From the NCBI GenBank assembly GCA_965198865.1, contig CBDAQA010000028.1:218693-282692 (forward strand): DNA of 64,000 nucleotides. Direction: 5' to 3'. The translations under genes and the position numbers were made by a program. Under the pieces are notes generated by a model, which made no database searches, was not told where the DNA came from, and was given only the letters and a program-made list of their open reading frames with translations. This DNA is from CBDAQA01 sp965198865 (GTDB lineage Bacteria; Planctomycetota; Phycisphaerae; Tepidisphaerales; Tepidisphaeraceae). Shown in pieces: positions 48,437 through 57,103 of the stretch (position 1 is the first letter of the stretch; every line of letters begins with the position of its first letter).

Positions 48437-50818
48437 TCACCTCGCCCGCGGCTCCACGCCCAACAGGTGCCGCACGAAGAAGTCCTTCCGCCGTCGGTCG
48501 CCGTAGGGCCCGTCCTGGCCGTGGTCGGCGTTGGGGATCACGAGCAGGTCGAAATCTTTATCCGCCTTGATCAGGGCGTTGCACACCTGCATCGTGCTGG
48601 CGGGGTCGACGTTGTGGTCGGTCTCGCCGACGATCAGGAGCAACGCGCCCTTGAGGTCCCTGGCGTGGGTGACGTTGCTCTGCTCGGCGTACCAGGGGCC
48701 GACGGGGTAGCCCATCCACTGCTCGTTCCACCAGATCTTGTCCATGCGGTTGTCGTGGCAGCCGCAGTCGGCGACCGCCGCGGTGTAGAAGTCGCCGTGG
48801 GCCTCGACCGCGCGCAAGGCGTCCTGGCCGCCCGCGCTGGTGCCGTAGATGCCGACGCCGCGGCTCAGGTCCATCTCGGGGTGCTGTCTCGCCGCGGCCT
48901 GGATCCACAGGATCCGGTCGGGGAAGCCGGCGTCACCCAGGTTGTGCCAGCAGACGTCGTGGAACGGTTTGCTGCGGTTGCTGGTGCCCATGCCGTCAAT
49001 CTGCACGACGATGAAGCCCAGCTCAGCCAGCCCCATGCCGTAGGTGCGGCGGGTGAAACCCTTGGGCACAAAACTGTCCTGCGGGCCGGCGTAGATGTCC
49101 TCGATCACCGGGTACTTCTTGGCCGGGTCGAAGCGGGTGGGCCGCTCGATGATGCCGTAGATGTCGGTGGTGCCGTCGCGACCCTTGGCGACGAACCGCT
49201 CGGGGTAGCGCCAGCCGGTCGCCAGCAGGGCCGAGGCGTCGCCCTTCTCCAAGGGGCAGATCAGCTTGCCATCGCTCGCCCGGCGCAGCTCGGTCACCGG
49301 CGGCAGGTCGACCCGGCTGAAGGTGTCGATGTAGAACCGGCCATCGGGCGAGTCGGCCACCTTGTGCGTGCCGTCGCCGGGGGTCAGGTCGACCCGGTCG
49401 GTGCCGTCGAGGTTCGCCCGGCAGAAGTGGACGTGGTACGGGTCCTGTCTCGGGTCGATCCCGCCGGCCTGGAAATAGACCTGCCGCTTGGCGACGTCGA
49501 TCCGGTCGACCGCGCGCACCACCCAGTGGCCGGGGGTGATCGTGTTCTTCACGGCACCCGTCTTGGCGTCGATCAGGAACAGGTGGTTCCAGCCGTCCCG
49601 CTCGCTCATCCAGACCAGCTCATCGTCGTTCACGAACTGCAGGAAGAACTTGCCGGAGTAGTCGATGAACGTCTTGGCGGTCTCGTCCACGATGGCCGTC
49701 GCGTGGCCGGTCTTGGCGTCGACGGCAATCACCCGCGCCACCTGATGGCCGCGCTGGTTGTAGTAGAACGTGAACCGCTTGCCGTCGGCGTCCCAACGCA
49801 GGTGGTCGTCCCGCCCCTCCCACGGGTTCGCGAACAACGACTCTTCAATTTTCACTTCCCTCCCGGCCGCCACGTCGAACAGGTGGGGCTTGGTCAGCGG
49901 GATGCGGTCGCCGGGCTTGGCGTACTCGAAGCTCAACAGCTTCGGCTGCTCCTGATCGGGCGGCGACGACTGCACCTCGTACACGGTGCGATGATCGCCA
50001 TCGAGCGTCCGCAATACGACCAGGTGGGCCGAGTCGAGCGACCAGCTGATGGTGGCCGGGTCGTAGCTGTTGTCGTCGGTGGCGTCGCTGGTCAGCGCGA
50101 TCCGCCCGCCGGTGTCGCGGTTGCGCAGGAAGACGTTGTTGTTCTGGACGGAGGCGACCCACTTGCCATCGGGCGAACCGCCATCCGTCTGGGGCCGGCG
50201 TTGCCGGCGGCGCTGTCGGGCACTGTCGGGCGCGGGTGGTGCCGTCGTCGCCTCATGAGTGGTTGCAGCCCCGACGATGGCTTCACCGCCGCCGTCTATG
50301 GCCTCGTACACGCCCAGCGTCTGACCAGCCGCATCGGCCACCAGCCAGACATGGCCCACATAGGTGTGTTCCTCCCGCCGATCGCCGGCCCGCAGCTCGC
50401 CGTACTTCTCGCGTTCGCCACCCGTGTTGATCCAGTAGACCGTGACCGGGCCGGCCGTCTTGTTGACAAGGGTGAGGGTCGTCTCGCCGCCACCGCCGGT
50501 GCTGCGGCGGGATCGGCGGAGGTTCGGCAACGATTGCGTGCCGAACCCCTTGCGTTCTGCTTCCGTGGCTGCCCGGCGGGTGCCTGACACCGCGTCGACC
50601 ACCCACGCCTGACGTTCGCCCTCGGGACCATCGGTCAGGTACCAAAACGAGTTGCCATCGGCTGCCCAGTGGGCATTGACCGCTGCGTGGAACACGGTGC
50701 CGCGCGTGCTGGTGGCCAGCTGGTTCATCCGGTCGTAGTCAGCCTTGGTGCCCTGACCCCACGCCGGGCCGCACGCCCAGCCGAGAGCCAGCGCGAGCGT
50801 GACAGCAGCAAGTCTCAT
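48437..50818 (-). CDS. Secreted S9 (DPP IV-type) peptidase with VHL-like beta domain
   Basis: 793 residues. Signal peptide to about residue 21; start of the DPPIV_N propeller; an inserted VHL-like beta domain at about 112-173 (TLTLVNKTAGPVTVYWIN, REEHTYVGHVWLVADAAGQ); a linker; the remaining propeller; and the S9 hydrolase. Triad: Ser in GIYGTSAGGQDA (about 659), Asp in GETDHNVDP, His in NADHGQDG. S9B enzymes release X-Pro or X-Ala dipeptides. The five positions that form the hydroxyproline pocket of human VHL (Trp88, Tyr98, Ser111, His115, Trp117) align without gaps to Trp129, Tyr139, Thr152, His156, Trp158. ATG at 50,818 is chosen for the signal peptide; the longer frame upstream is antisense to GH16. 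Confidence 0.9.
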   Translation of the reverse strand: MRLAAVTLALALGWACGPAWGQGTKADYDRMNQLATSTRGTVFHAAVNAHWAADGNSFWYLTDGPEGERQAWVVDAVSGTRRAATEAERKGFGTQSLPNLRRSRRSTGGGGETTLTLVNKTAGPVTVYWINTGGEREKYGELRAGDRREEHTYVGHVWLVADAAGQTLGVYEAIDGGGEAIVGAATTHEATTAPPAPDSARQRRRQRRPQTDGGSPDGKWVASVQNNNVFLRNRDTGGRIALTSDATDDNSYDPATISWSLDSAHLVVLRTLDGDHRTVYEVQSSPPDQEQPKLLSFEYAKPGDRIPLTKPHLFDVAAGREVKIEESLFANPWEGRDDHLRWDADGKRFTFYYNQRGHQVARVIAVDAKTGHATAIVDETAKTFIDYSGKFFLQFVNDDELVWMSERDGWNHLFLIDAKTGAVKNTITPGHWVVRAVDRIDVAKRQVYFQAGGIDPRQDPYHVHFCRANLDGTDRVDLTPGDGTHKVADSPDGRFYIDTFSRVDLPPVTELRRASDGKLICPLEKGDASALLATGWRYPERFVAKGRDGTTDIYGIIERPTRFDPAKKYPVIEDIYAGPQDSFVPKGFTRRTYGMGLAELGFIVVQIDGMGTSNRSKPFHDVCWHNLGDAGFPDRILWIQAAARQHPEMDLSRGVGIYGTSAGGQDALRAVEAHGDFYTAAVADCGCHDNRMDKIWWNEQWMGYPVGPWYAEQSNVTHARDLKGALLLIVGETDHNVDPASTMQVCNALIKADKDFDLLVIPNADHGQDGPYGDRRRKDFFVRHLLGVEPRAR

Positions 50819-51044
50819 GTGAATGTCCTGCCAGGGTGGTGGCCGGGCCAAGGCGAATCGGGCAGTCGTTTGTAAGGCGTGGGGCTGGCGTCGGGCCTGT
50901 GTTCTATGGTCAATCTCATGTGAACTTGCGCAATGGGCTGGCGGGTTGGGAGCGGCCCGCCTATGACACCGGCCGCGCCGACAGGTTGCTTCGCCCGCCT
51001 CCGACGACCAAAGGAGCGCCGCCCACTGGGCCGCGTGCCGCGCC

Positions 51045-51911
51045 ATGAAAGGTACCGCCTGCACCCCGGTCGTCGCACTGATGCTCGCACTGCTCGGCAC
51101 CACCGCTGTTGCGACGACGGACAACGACGTCCCGTTGCCACCTCTGCCGCCGACCGGCCTGACCGTCGCCCCCGCCGAGTGGCACCTGGTCTGGCACGAC
51201 GAGTTCGACGGTGCCGCGCTCGACCCGGCCAAGTGGTCGAACCGCCTGCCGTTCAAGGGCGACGACGGCACCGACCGGCACCATAACCCGCAGTACCTCA
51301 GCGCCGTGACCGACGCCGACGTCTCGGTCCACGATGGGTTGCTCTCGCTGACCAGCCGCAAGCTCGACGTCCCCGGCGGTCGTGGTCGGGCGTACCACTT
51401 CACCGAGGGGTTCATCCACACCAACGGCAAGTACCGCTACACCTTTGGCTACGCCGAGGCGCGCTGCCGCTCCACCGTCGACCAGGGTCCCGGCTTCTGG
51501 CCCGCCTTCTGGACGCTGACCGATGGCTGGCCGCCCGAGAACGACGTGGTCGAGCTGTGGAGCAGCGGCCACATGCACCAGGGGTTCGCCTACCGCGCGC
51601 CGACGACCGGCCCCTCCCGCCGCAGCCGCGTCGCCTGGATCAGCCAGCACACCGAATCGTGCCCCGCCGGCTGGCACACCTATGGCCTGGAGTGGGAACC
51701 CGGCTTCGAGCAGTTCACGTTCGACGGCAAGGTCACGCGCCGGATCACCGGCCCGATGGTGCCCGACCAGCCCATGTACCTGATGCTCAACAGCGGCGTC
51801 AGCGCCGACAGGAACCGCGCCCCAACGGCCGACAGCAAGTGGCCCATGACGTTCGACGTCGACTGGGTGCGGGTGTGGCAGAAGGGTTCCACTCCAACGA
51901 CACAACCATAA
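51045..51911 (+). CDS. Secreted glycoside hydrolase family 16 protein
   Basis: 288 residues: signal peptide (VVALMLALLGTTAVA) and one GH16 jelly-roll domain. The catalytic ExDxxE motif is PPENDVVELW (about 164), with the usual WHDEFDGAALDPAKWSN start and WHTYGLEWEPGFEQFTFDG. GH16 enzymes cleave beta-1,3/1,4-glucans, agarose, carrageenan or porphyran; the ENDVVE form without the bulge of laminarinases leans to agarase/porphyranase-like subgroups, but the substrate is not certain. It is divergent from the S9 gene and converges on the esterase gene with a 17-bp gap. Confidence 0.9.
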   Translation: MKGTACTPVVALMLALLGTTAVATTDNDVPLPPLPPTGLTVAPAEWHLVWHDEFDGAALDPAKWSNRLPFKGDDGTDRHHNPQYLSAVTDADVSVHDGLLSLTSRKLDVPGGRGRAYHFTEGFIHTNGKYRYTFGYAEARCRSTVDQGPGFWPAFWTLTDGWPPENDVVELWSSGHMHQGFAYRAPTTGPSRRSRVAWISQHTESCPAGWHTYGLEWEPGFEQFTFDGKVTRRITGPMVPDQPMYLMLNSGVSADRNRAPTADSKWPMTFDVDWVRVWQKGSTPTTQP

Positions 51912-51928
51912 CCCGGATCCGACGGCCT

Positions 51929-52843
51929 TCACCTCACTCTTGGCCGCGTCGTCGCCTTCTCCGGCGCGAGCAGCCCGCGCCCGTTCAGCCACGCGATGCA
52001 CGGGTCGGTCCAGTCCAGCTCCGGATGTCCCTGCGCCATGCCGTAGCCGTGGTTGCCGGTGGCGAACTCCAGCAGTTCGACCGGCACCTTCCGCCGCCGC
52101 AGCGCCTCGGCGAACAGCCGGCTGTTCTGGATCGGCACCACCTTGTCCGTCCTGCTGGCGGCGATGAACGCGGGGGGCGTGTCGGTCGTCACCTGCGCCT
52201 CGTTGCAGTACAGCTCGACCAGCTTCGGCGGCGGCGCGTCGCCCAGCAGCTCGTGCCGGCTGTCGGGGTGGGTGACGCCGGTCTTCATGGTGATGACCGG
52301 GTAGATCAGCAGCATGAAGTCGGGCCGGCAGCTCTCGTCCTGCACGGGGTCGCCGGTGCGGGGGATGCCCGTGTCGTAGTGGGTGCCGACCGTGCTGGCC
52401 ACGTGCCCGCCCGCGCTGAAGCCCATGATGCCGATCCGGTGCCCGTTGATGCCCCACCCCTTGGCGTGGGCCCGCAGGAACCGGACCGCCCGCTGCCCGT
52501 CCAGCATGGGGGCCGGCTGCTGCACCTTCACGCGGTAGCTCAGCACCGCGGCGAACACGCCGTGCCCGGCCAACCACCTCGCGACGTCGGCCCCCTCGTG
52601 CCCGGCGGCCAGGCCCGCGTATCCCCCGCCCGGGCAGACGATCACCGCCGTGCCGTTGGCCGTGCCCGCCGCCGGCGGGAAGCAGGTGATCGTCGGCACC
52701 TGCGCCGGTTCATCCCCCGTCGCCCGCGGCGCCCGCCGCGGCCAGAGCCGCATCACGTCCCCCGTCCCCGGCCCGGCCGGGGCCGTCGCCGCGGCACCGA
52801 TCAGCATCAGCAGCGGCAACGCCAGCAGAGCGGGGTATCGCAC
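51929..52843 (-). CDS. Secreted alpha/beta-hydrolase esterase (BD-FAE/acetylesterase type)
   Basis: 304 residues. Signal peptide (LLALPLLMLIGAAATA), oxyanion segment IVCPGGGYAGLA, nucleophile elbow IGIMGFSAGGHVAST, Asp in ASRTDKVVPIQNS and His in ATGNHGYGMA. This pattern is common in secreted carbohydrate esterases that remove acetyl or feruloyl groups from plant polysaccharides. GTG at 52,843 is taken as the start because it sits immediately before the signal peptide; in-frame ATGs upstream precede Arg-rich non-signal sequence. Confidence 0.85.
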   Translation of the reverse strand: MRYPALLALPLLMLIGAAATAPAGPGTGDVMRLWPRRAPRATGDEPAQVPTITCFPPAAGTANGTAVIVCPGGGYAGLAAGHEGADVARWLAGHGVFAAVLSYRVKVQQPAPMLDGQRAVRFLRAHAKGWGINGHRIGIMGFSAGGHVASTVGTHYDTGIPRTGDPVQDESCRPDFMLLIYPVITMKTGVTHPDSRHELLGDAPPPKLVELYCNEAQVTTDTPPAFIAASRTDKVVPIQNSRLFAEALRRRKVPVELLEFATGNHGYGMAQGHPELDWTDPCIAWLNGRGLLAPEKATTRPRVR

Positions 52844-53186
52844 GTCCCTGGGATAATCGAAACGCGCCGGCGATGGCAACCGGCGCGGCAGCCGTGCGTG
52901 CAGTCCCTGCGATGGGCAGAGGGTCGAGCGACCAGCAGAAGGCGGACGGCAGCCGCTTGCGCCATCGCGGCCTGCGGTGACGGGCATCGCACGCCGGGCC
53001 CGCAACCGACCCTGGGGAGGCTTCCATTGACGTGACCGGCGCGTCCTCGCTCGCTTCAACCGTGTGGTGCAACCGTCTGCACGCGACGCTCGGCCTTGCT
53101 GTGGACGGGCGGGAAAACGAAAGTGGGGCCGTCACCGACACTCAGTTGAGTGGTGGTGACGACCCCGTTGTTCGCGTCCAGCTGAT
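52844..53186. other. Spacer without recognised gene
   Basis: 343 bp between the esterase start and the zinc-ribbon gene stop. It should contain the esterase promoter. A small inverted repeat ACTCAGTTGAGT occurs near 53,142. No RNA gene or convincing ORF was found. Confidence 0.5.
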
Positions 53187-54299
53187 TCAATCGCCCCGCG
53201 CCGCGGCGCGGGCCAGGCCGAGGCGGTCCTTGAGGCCGGCGGGCCACTCGTCGCTGCTGAGGGACTCGATCCGCTCGTACTGCTTGACGGCGGCGGCGTA
53301 GTCGCCGCGGGCCTCGGCGGAGAGGCCGGCGGCCATCAGGCGCTTGGGATCGTCCGACGCGTCGCCGGTCGCCAGCTCCGAGCTGGCGGTCGTTACCACG
53401 CTGGGCTCGTCGTCGACCACGGCGGGCGCGGCGAGCGGGGCGCGGCGGACGAGCATCGCCGGGCGGACGGTCGGCTCGTCAGTCATCGACGGCGCCGGCA
53501 GCGGGCGGCGCAGGCTGGCCGGCGTGAGGGTTGAGAACGGGGAACGGGCGGGCACCTCAATGGCGTCGGCGACGGCGGGGGCGGCGTGGCGGCCGCCGAG
53601 GCTGTGGATCACCACCCAGCCGAAGCAGGCGACGGCCGCGGCAACCGTGACGGCCGCCCACATCGTCGGCTTGGGGCGACCGGCGCCCGTGCTGGTCGGC
53701 GGGAGCAGGTCGTTCAGGGTGATCGCCGACGCGGGCAGGCCGGGACCGAAGCCGAGCGAGAACGCCTTGGCGACGTCGCGGGGCGTGAGCAGGTCCTCGC
53801 GCGGCGGGCGACGCTCGGCGACGGGCGCGGGGGCCGGTTCGGGGGCGGCGTCGATGTCGGCCGGCAGGGACTGGGGTCGCTGGCAGTGGGGGCAGAGGGT
53901 GTCGCCGGCGTAGAGGTCACCGTTGCAGCCGTAGCAGGAGCCGAACTCCCGGCTGATGCCGCGGACCTTGCCGGCCAGGCGCCAGAGCTGGCCGGTGGCG
54001 GGACCGCGGATGACGCTGCGGTCGGTGACCAGGCCGCCGCGGATCAGGGCGATCAGCGACTGCAGGGTCATGCCCGGGGCGGCGGGGTTCTTGGTCTGGA
54101 GGACGAACCAGGGCCCGACGCGCTTGCGGGCGGCGCCGCGGGCGACGGTGGTGTCCTCGGTGCCGCAGTGGCGGCAGGGCCGGCCGATGTCGCTGTGGAA
54201 CGCCCCGCAGAAGGGGCACAGGCACTCGACGCCGCCCTCCTTGGCGGGCGAACGGTGGTCGTCGTCGTTGGTGATGCGCTGGTTGAACGTGGCGGTCAT
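53187..54299 (-). CDS. Zinc-ribbon / GYF-like / single-TM / TPR-like hypothetical protein
   Basis: 370 residues, not assigned to a named family. Order seen: a first zinc ribbon (CPFCGAFH..CRHCG, about 28-46); a GYF_2-like segment (GPWFVLQTKNPAAPGMTLQS..RLAGKVRGI, about 61-118); a second zinc ribbon (CYGCNG..CPHCQ, about 123-140); a Pro/Ala-rich linker; one membrane helix (MWAAVTVAAAVACFGWVVI, about 215-233); a disordered stretch; and a C-terminal TPR-like helix pair (AEARGDYAAAVKQYERIESL). This looks like an inner-membrane scaffold of a kind common in planctomycetes. ATG at 54,299. Confidence 0.7.
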   Translation of the reverse strand: MTATFNQRITNDDDHRSPAKEGGVECLCPFCGAFHSDIGRPCRHCGTEDTTVARGAARKRVGPWFVLQTKNPAAPGMTLQSLIALIRGGLVTDRSVIRGPATGQLWRLAGKVRGISREFGSCYGCNGDLYAGDTLCPHCQRPQSLPADIDAAPEPAPAPVAERRPPREDLLTPRDVAKAFSLGFGPGLPASAITLNDLLPPTSTGAGRPKPTMWAAVTVAAAVACFGWVVIHSLGGRHAAPAVADAIEVPARSPFSTLTPASLRRPLPAPSMTDEPTVRPAMLVRRAPLAAPAVVDDEPSVVTTASSELATGDASDDPKRLMAAGLSAEARGDYAAAVKQYERIESLSSDEWPAGLKDRLGLARAAARGD

Positions 54300-54458
54300 G
54301 GGCTAGCCCTCAGTCCGGGGGAGGTCTCGCCGGGGGTGCCACATCCGTGCGGCAACCGGCGACACTCCACTCATCGGCCGTTCTGCGGCACGAGCCCCAA
54401 TAATATCGGACGTTGCTTGCCCTGGACGGCGAATAGCGGTCGATGAGCATCGAACAAG

Positions 54459-54595
54459 GAACCACCACGGAGGCACGGAGACACGGAGAAGCCACGGGTG
54501 CAGGCGAATCGGAACAGATGCGCTTCCAGGAACCCGTGCGTGCTTTTTCGCACTTTGGCTTGCGCGTTCTCGTCTTCTCCGTGCCTCCGTGGTTC
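54459..54595. repeat. Family F inverted word repeat
   Basis: ACCACGGAGGCACGGAGACA (from 54,461) and its inverted partner TCTCCGTGCCTCCGTGGTTC (54,576-54,595) flank ~85 bp in the spacer between the AraC stop and the zinc-ribbon gene start. Similar accaCGGAGgcacggag words are, as I recall, scattered in many planctomycete genomes. Confidence 0.7.
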
Positions 54596-54707
54596 AATCG
54601 CTTTCGGAGCGCAGGCGCAAGCAAAACCCCCGTCCTCGCCGGCAGTTGCCGGACGGCGGGGACGGGGGCTCCTCATTTCGCGCCTGGGCAAACCGATCGG
54701 TCGGCGA

Positions 54708-55907
54708 TCACTCCACGCCGTTGATGCGGTCGTGGGCCATGCGGCGCCAGCGGGTGGGGGTCAGGCCGGTGGCCTGCTTGAACCGGCTGGTGAAGTGGCT
54801 CTGGTGGGCGAACCCGCAGTCGCTGGCGATCTTGGCCAGCTCCTTCTCGCCGGCCACCAGCTCGCCCTTGGCGTCGTGGATCTGGCACTCGAGCATGAAG
54901 TGCTTGGGGGTCAGGCCCATCAGCTCGGTGAAGCGGCGGTGAAAGTGGAAGGGGCTCAGGTGGACCTGCTTGGCGATCTCGCCCAGCGTGGGGCCGTGGT
55001 TGAACTCGGCCGCCATGAACCGCAGGGCCGGAACGAGTCGGGACATCTCCGGGTCGGCGGCGAAGTCGCCGGCGCGGAGGGTGGACCACTCGGGACAGGT
55101 CGGCTGCAGACAGACGAACACGACCGCGCCGTCGGACAGGGCCGGGTAGCGGTGGTAGACGACGACGTTGAGCGTCCAGTGGTCGCCGGCCGAGTCGGGG
55201 AGCAGCAGGCGGGTGCTGGTCCACGGCTCGCCGTTCATCTTGGTCGTCCGCTGCTTGACCTCGGAGAGGATCTGGTCGCGGAGGCGGTCGTCGAGCGCGT
55301 TGAACCCCTGCTTCGAGAACAGGGGCGTGCCCTCGGGGGTCATGGCGAACAGGCGGGCGGGCGGCAGGTGGGCCCAACCGGTGCCGGACCGGTCGGCCGT
55401 CTCGGCGCCACCGCGGGTGGCGCGGGCGTCGGCCAACTGCTCGCCCAGCTTGGTGGCGGCGGCGGTCAGCTTGGCGAGATCGGCCTCGCTGAACGGACCC
55501 TGCTCGGCCGAGCGGTGGGCCTGGAGCGCGCCGGGATAACCATCGAAGACGGGGTCCCGCACCGGCGCGGTGGCGACGTAGCTGATGCCGAACGGCTTCA
55601 GGAACTGCTCGACATAACGGCTGGTGCCGGAACCCTTTACCGTCTTGCCGGTGGCGATCGCCTTCCAGCTCGAATCGTCCTCCGCCTGCCACTCCCGCAC
55701 ATACGGTTTCACGAGCGAATCGGCGACCTTTACAGGCTGCAGCACCTGCAGCCCCCCGCGTGGGAGCGTCGTGAGGAGCAGACCTTGGACCGAGGCGATG
55801 TCGCGCGTGGCGGCATCAACCAGTTGGCGGTAGGCGGCTCCGTCGCCCCTATGGGACGTGCCTTGAACAGATTGCGACATAATAGCGTCTGGGAAAGTGT
55901 TAATCAT
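54708..55907 (-). CDS. AraC-family transcriptional regulator
   Basis: 399 residues. The C-terminal ~100 residues are the AraC DNA-binding domain (LGEIAKQVHLSPFHFHRRFTE and ELAKIASDCGFAHQSHFTSRF). The N-terminal ~280 residues include a PAS/GAF-like sensory part (residues ~30-150; VRDPVFDGYPGALQAHRSAEQ) and a second PAS-like segment (FAMTPEGTPLFSKQGFNAL), with no sugar-binding cupin. The signal is unknown. ATG at 55,907 or 55,880 are both possible; neither has a ribosome site. Confidence 0.85.
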   Translation of the reverse strand: MINTFPDAIMSQSVQGTSHRGDGAAYRQLVDAATRDIASVQGLLLTTLPRGGLQVLQPVKVADSLVKPYVREWQAEDDSSWKAIATGKTVKGSGTSRYVEQFLKPFGISYVATAPVRDPVFDGYPGALQAHRSAEQGPFSEADLAKLTAAATKLGEQLADARATRGGAETADRSGTGWAHLPPARLFAMTPEGTPLFSKQGFNALDDRLRDQILSEVKQRTTKMNGEPWTSTRLLLPDSAGDHWTLNVVVYHRYPALSDGAVVFVCLQPTCPEWSTLRAGDFAADPEMSRLVPALRFMAAEFNHGPTLGEIAKQVHLSPFHFHRRFTELMGLTPKHFMLECQIHDAKGELVAGEKELAKIASDCGFAHQSHFTSRFKQATGLTPTRWRRMAHDRINGVE

Positions 55908-56397
55908 GGCGACCGATAGTATGGCACCCGAGTATCTGGTTTAGCGAACACCTCCCACAATTTTCGACATCACGACGCGCCGCTTCACCTTACGAAATGA
56001 GCAGTGAAAAGAGAAGTAAACAGCGTGACAATCGCAATTTGCAGGAATTGGAGCGGGTTGCGCCTCTGCCGTTTGGTGGTTAGACGGAGAACGCGGAAAA
56101 CGATACTTCGGGAAGTCCTGAGGCCGCTGAGCAAAATTGCGCCGCCCCAAAAGAGTGAGTGGGCAATACATGGCGGCGTGAGCGGTTAGCTGGATTGCTC
56201 TGTGGCATCATCTTGGGCAACTGCAATTGGCCGGCCAAACCAATCCGGGTTACATTCTCCGCGGGGCCCGGAGAAGTTCGCGATGTCGACCGACCAGACC
56301 CACTTAAGCCGACGCCACCGAGCGGATTTTGTTTCGGGGCCGGCCTGGGTCGCGTGGCACAGCAAGGTGCGCATCGCCGTGCTGACGGTGGCCCTGT
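55908..56397. other. AT-richer spacer, possible small ORF
   Basis: 490 bp between the AraC start and the Fur stop. Bases ~55,900-56,220 are clearly less GC-rich than the surrounding genes, and no family could be recognised. A weak candidate is a 43-codon + strand ORF from ATG at 56,283 to 56,414 with GGAG upstream and a C-terminal hydrophobic run (VRIAVLTVALFMALC), overlapping the last bases of the Fur gene. It is not supported further. Confidence 0.3.
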
Positions 56398-56943
56398 TCA
56401 TGGCCCTTTGCTGAGCACCCCGCCGGCGGGGGCCGGGATCTCCGCAGCCGCTCGCTGGGCGTCGGGGCTGAGGCCGAAAATGTGGAACTGGTGCGACAAC
56501 GGTTCGTACCCGTGCGCCCGGCAGATCTCGTCCCGCAGCTTGGTCAGCGCCTCGCTGTTGAACTCGATCACCCGCCCGGTGGCCGCGCAGATCAGGTAGT
56601 CGTGCGTCTCCCGCCCGACGATCACCTCGTAGTACGACTGCTTGTTGTCGAAGAACACCTGCTTGACGATCCCCGCGTCCTGCAGCTGCTCCAGCGTCCG
56701 GTAGACCGTCGCCCGGCTCACCCGGTGGCCCAGCCCCTTCAGGTCGTCCACCAACTGCTCCGGCGCGAACAGCTTGTCGTTCCGCAGCACCGCGTCCAGC
56801 ATCATGGCCCGCTCGGGCGTGAACTTCTTCTTGTGCTCGTGCAGGTACCGCCGGAACATGGCGCACACCGGCTCGAACGGCATCGCCTCCCGGCGCGCGA
56901 TCACCTTCGGCAAGTTCGGCAGGACGTGGGGCGAATCGGGCAT
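56398..56943 (-). CDS. Fur-family transcriptional regulator without CxxC zinc motifs
   Basis: 181 residues. Winged helix with RVSRATVYRTLEQLQDAGIV and the Fur dimerisation domain (HDYLICAATGRVIEFNSEAL, GYEPLSHQFHIFGL). The sensory His/Glu residues are there, but the structural CxxC pairs typical of Fur, Zur and PerR are missing (only single Cys residues), as in some Nur or manganese-type members. Metal specificity cannot be assigned. A 20-residue N-terminal extension before FEPVCAMFRRYL may mean the true start is internal (56,883). Confidence 0.88.
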   Translation of the reverse strand: MPDSPHVLPNLPKVIARREAMPFEPVCAMFRRYLHEHKKKFTPERAMMLDAVLRNDKLFAPEQLVDDLKGLGHRVSRATVYRTLEQLQDAGIVKQVFFDNKQSYYEVIVGRETHDYLICAATGRVIEFNSEALTKLRDEICRAHGYEPLSHQFHIFGLSPDAQRAAAEIPAPAGGVLSKGP

Positions 56944-56997
56944 GTCGGATCAGTGTAGAAGCGTCGGCGATCGCGGGCAACGCGGGCCGGCCTGCGG

Positions 56998-57095
56998 ACG
57001 AAACCTCGAGGACCGAAATCTCGACTAGCGAAACGAGGACGGCGCTACGGACCCTGTCACTCGTTTCGGCGTTCGATATTTCGGCCCTTCGCGGC
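56998..57095. repeat. Imperfect inverted word repeat (GAAATCTCG / CGATATTTCG)
   Basis: CGAGGACCGAAATCTCGAC and CGTTTCGGCGTTCGATATTTCGG form inverted words in the spacer ahead of the Fur gene and after the MBL stop. This resembles the other spacer-filling families but has no second copy in the window. Confidence 0.4.
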
Positions 57096-57103
57096 ACGCC
57101 GCT

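Noticed and set aside
50819..51430. 200-residue N-terminal extension of the S9 peptidase
   Set aside because: Lies opposite the GH16 gene; the signal peptide begins at 50,818.
55941..56171. 76-codon minus-strand ORF
   Set aside because: No start context, no recognisable motif, AT-richer spacer; chance ORF.
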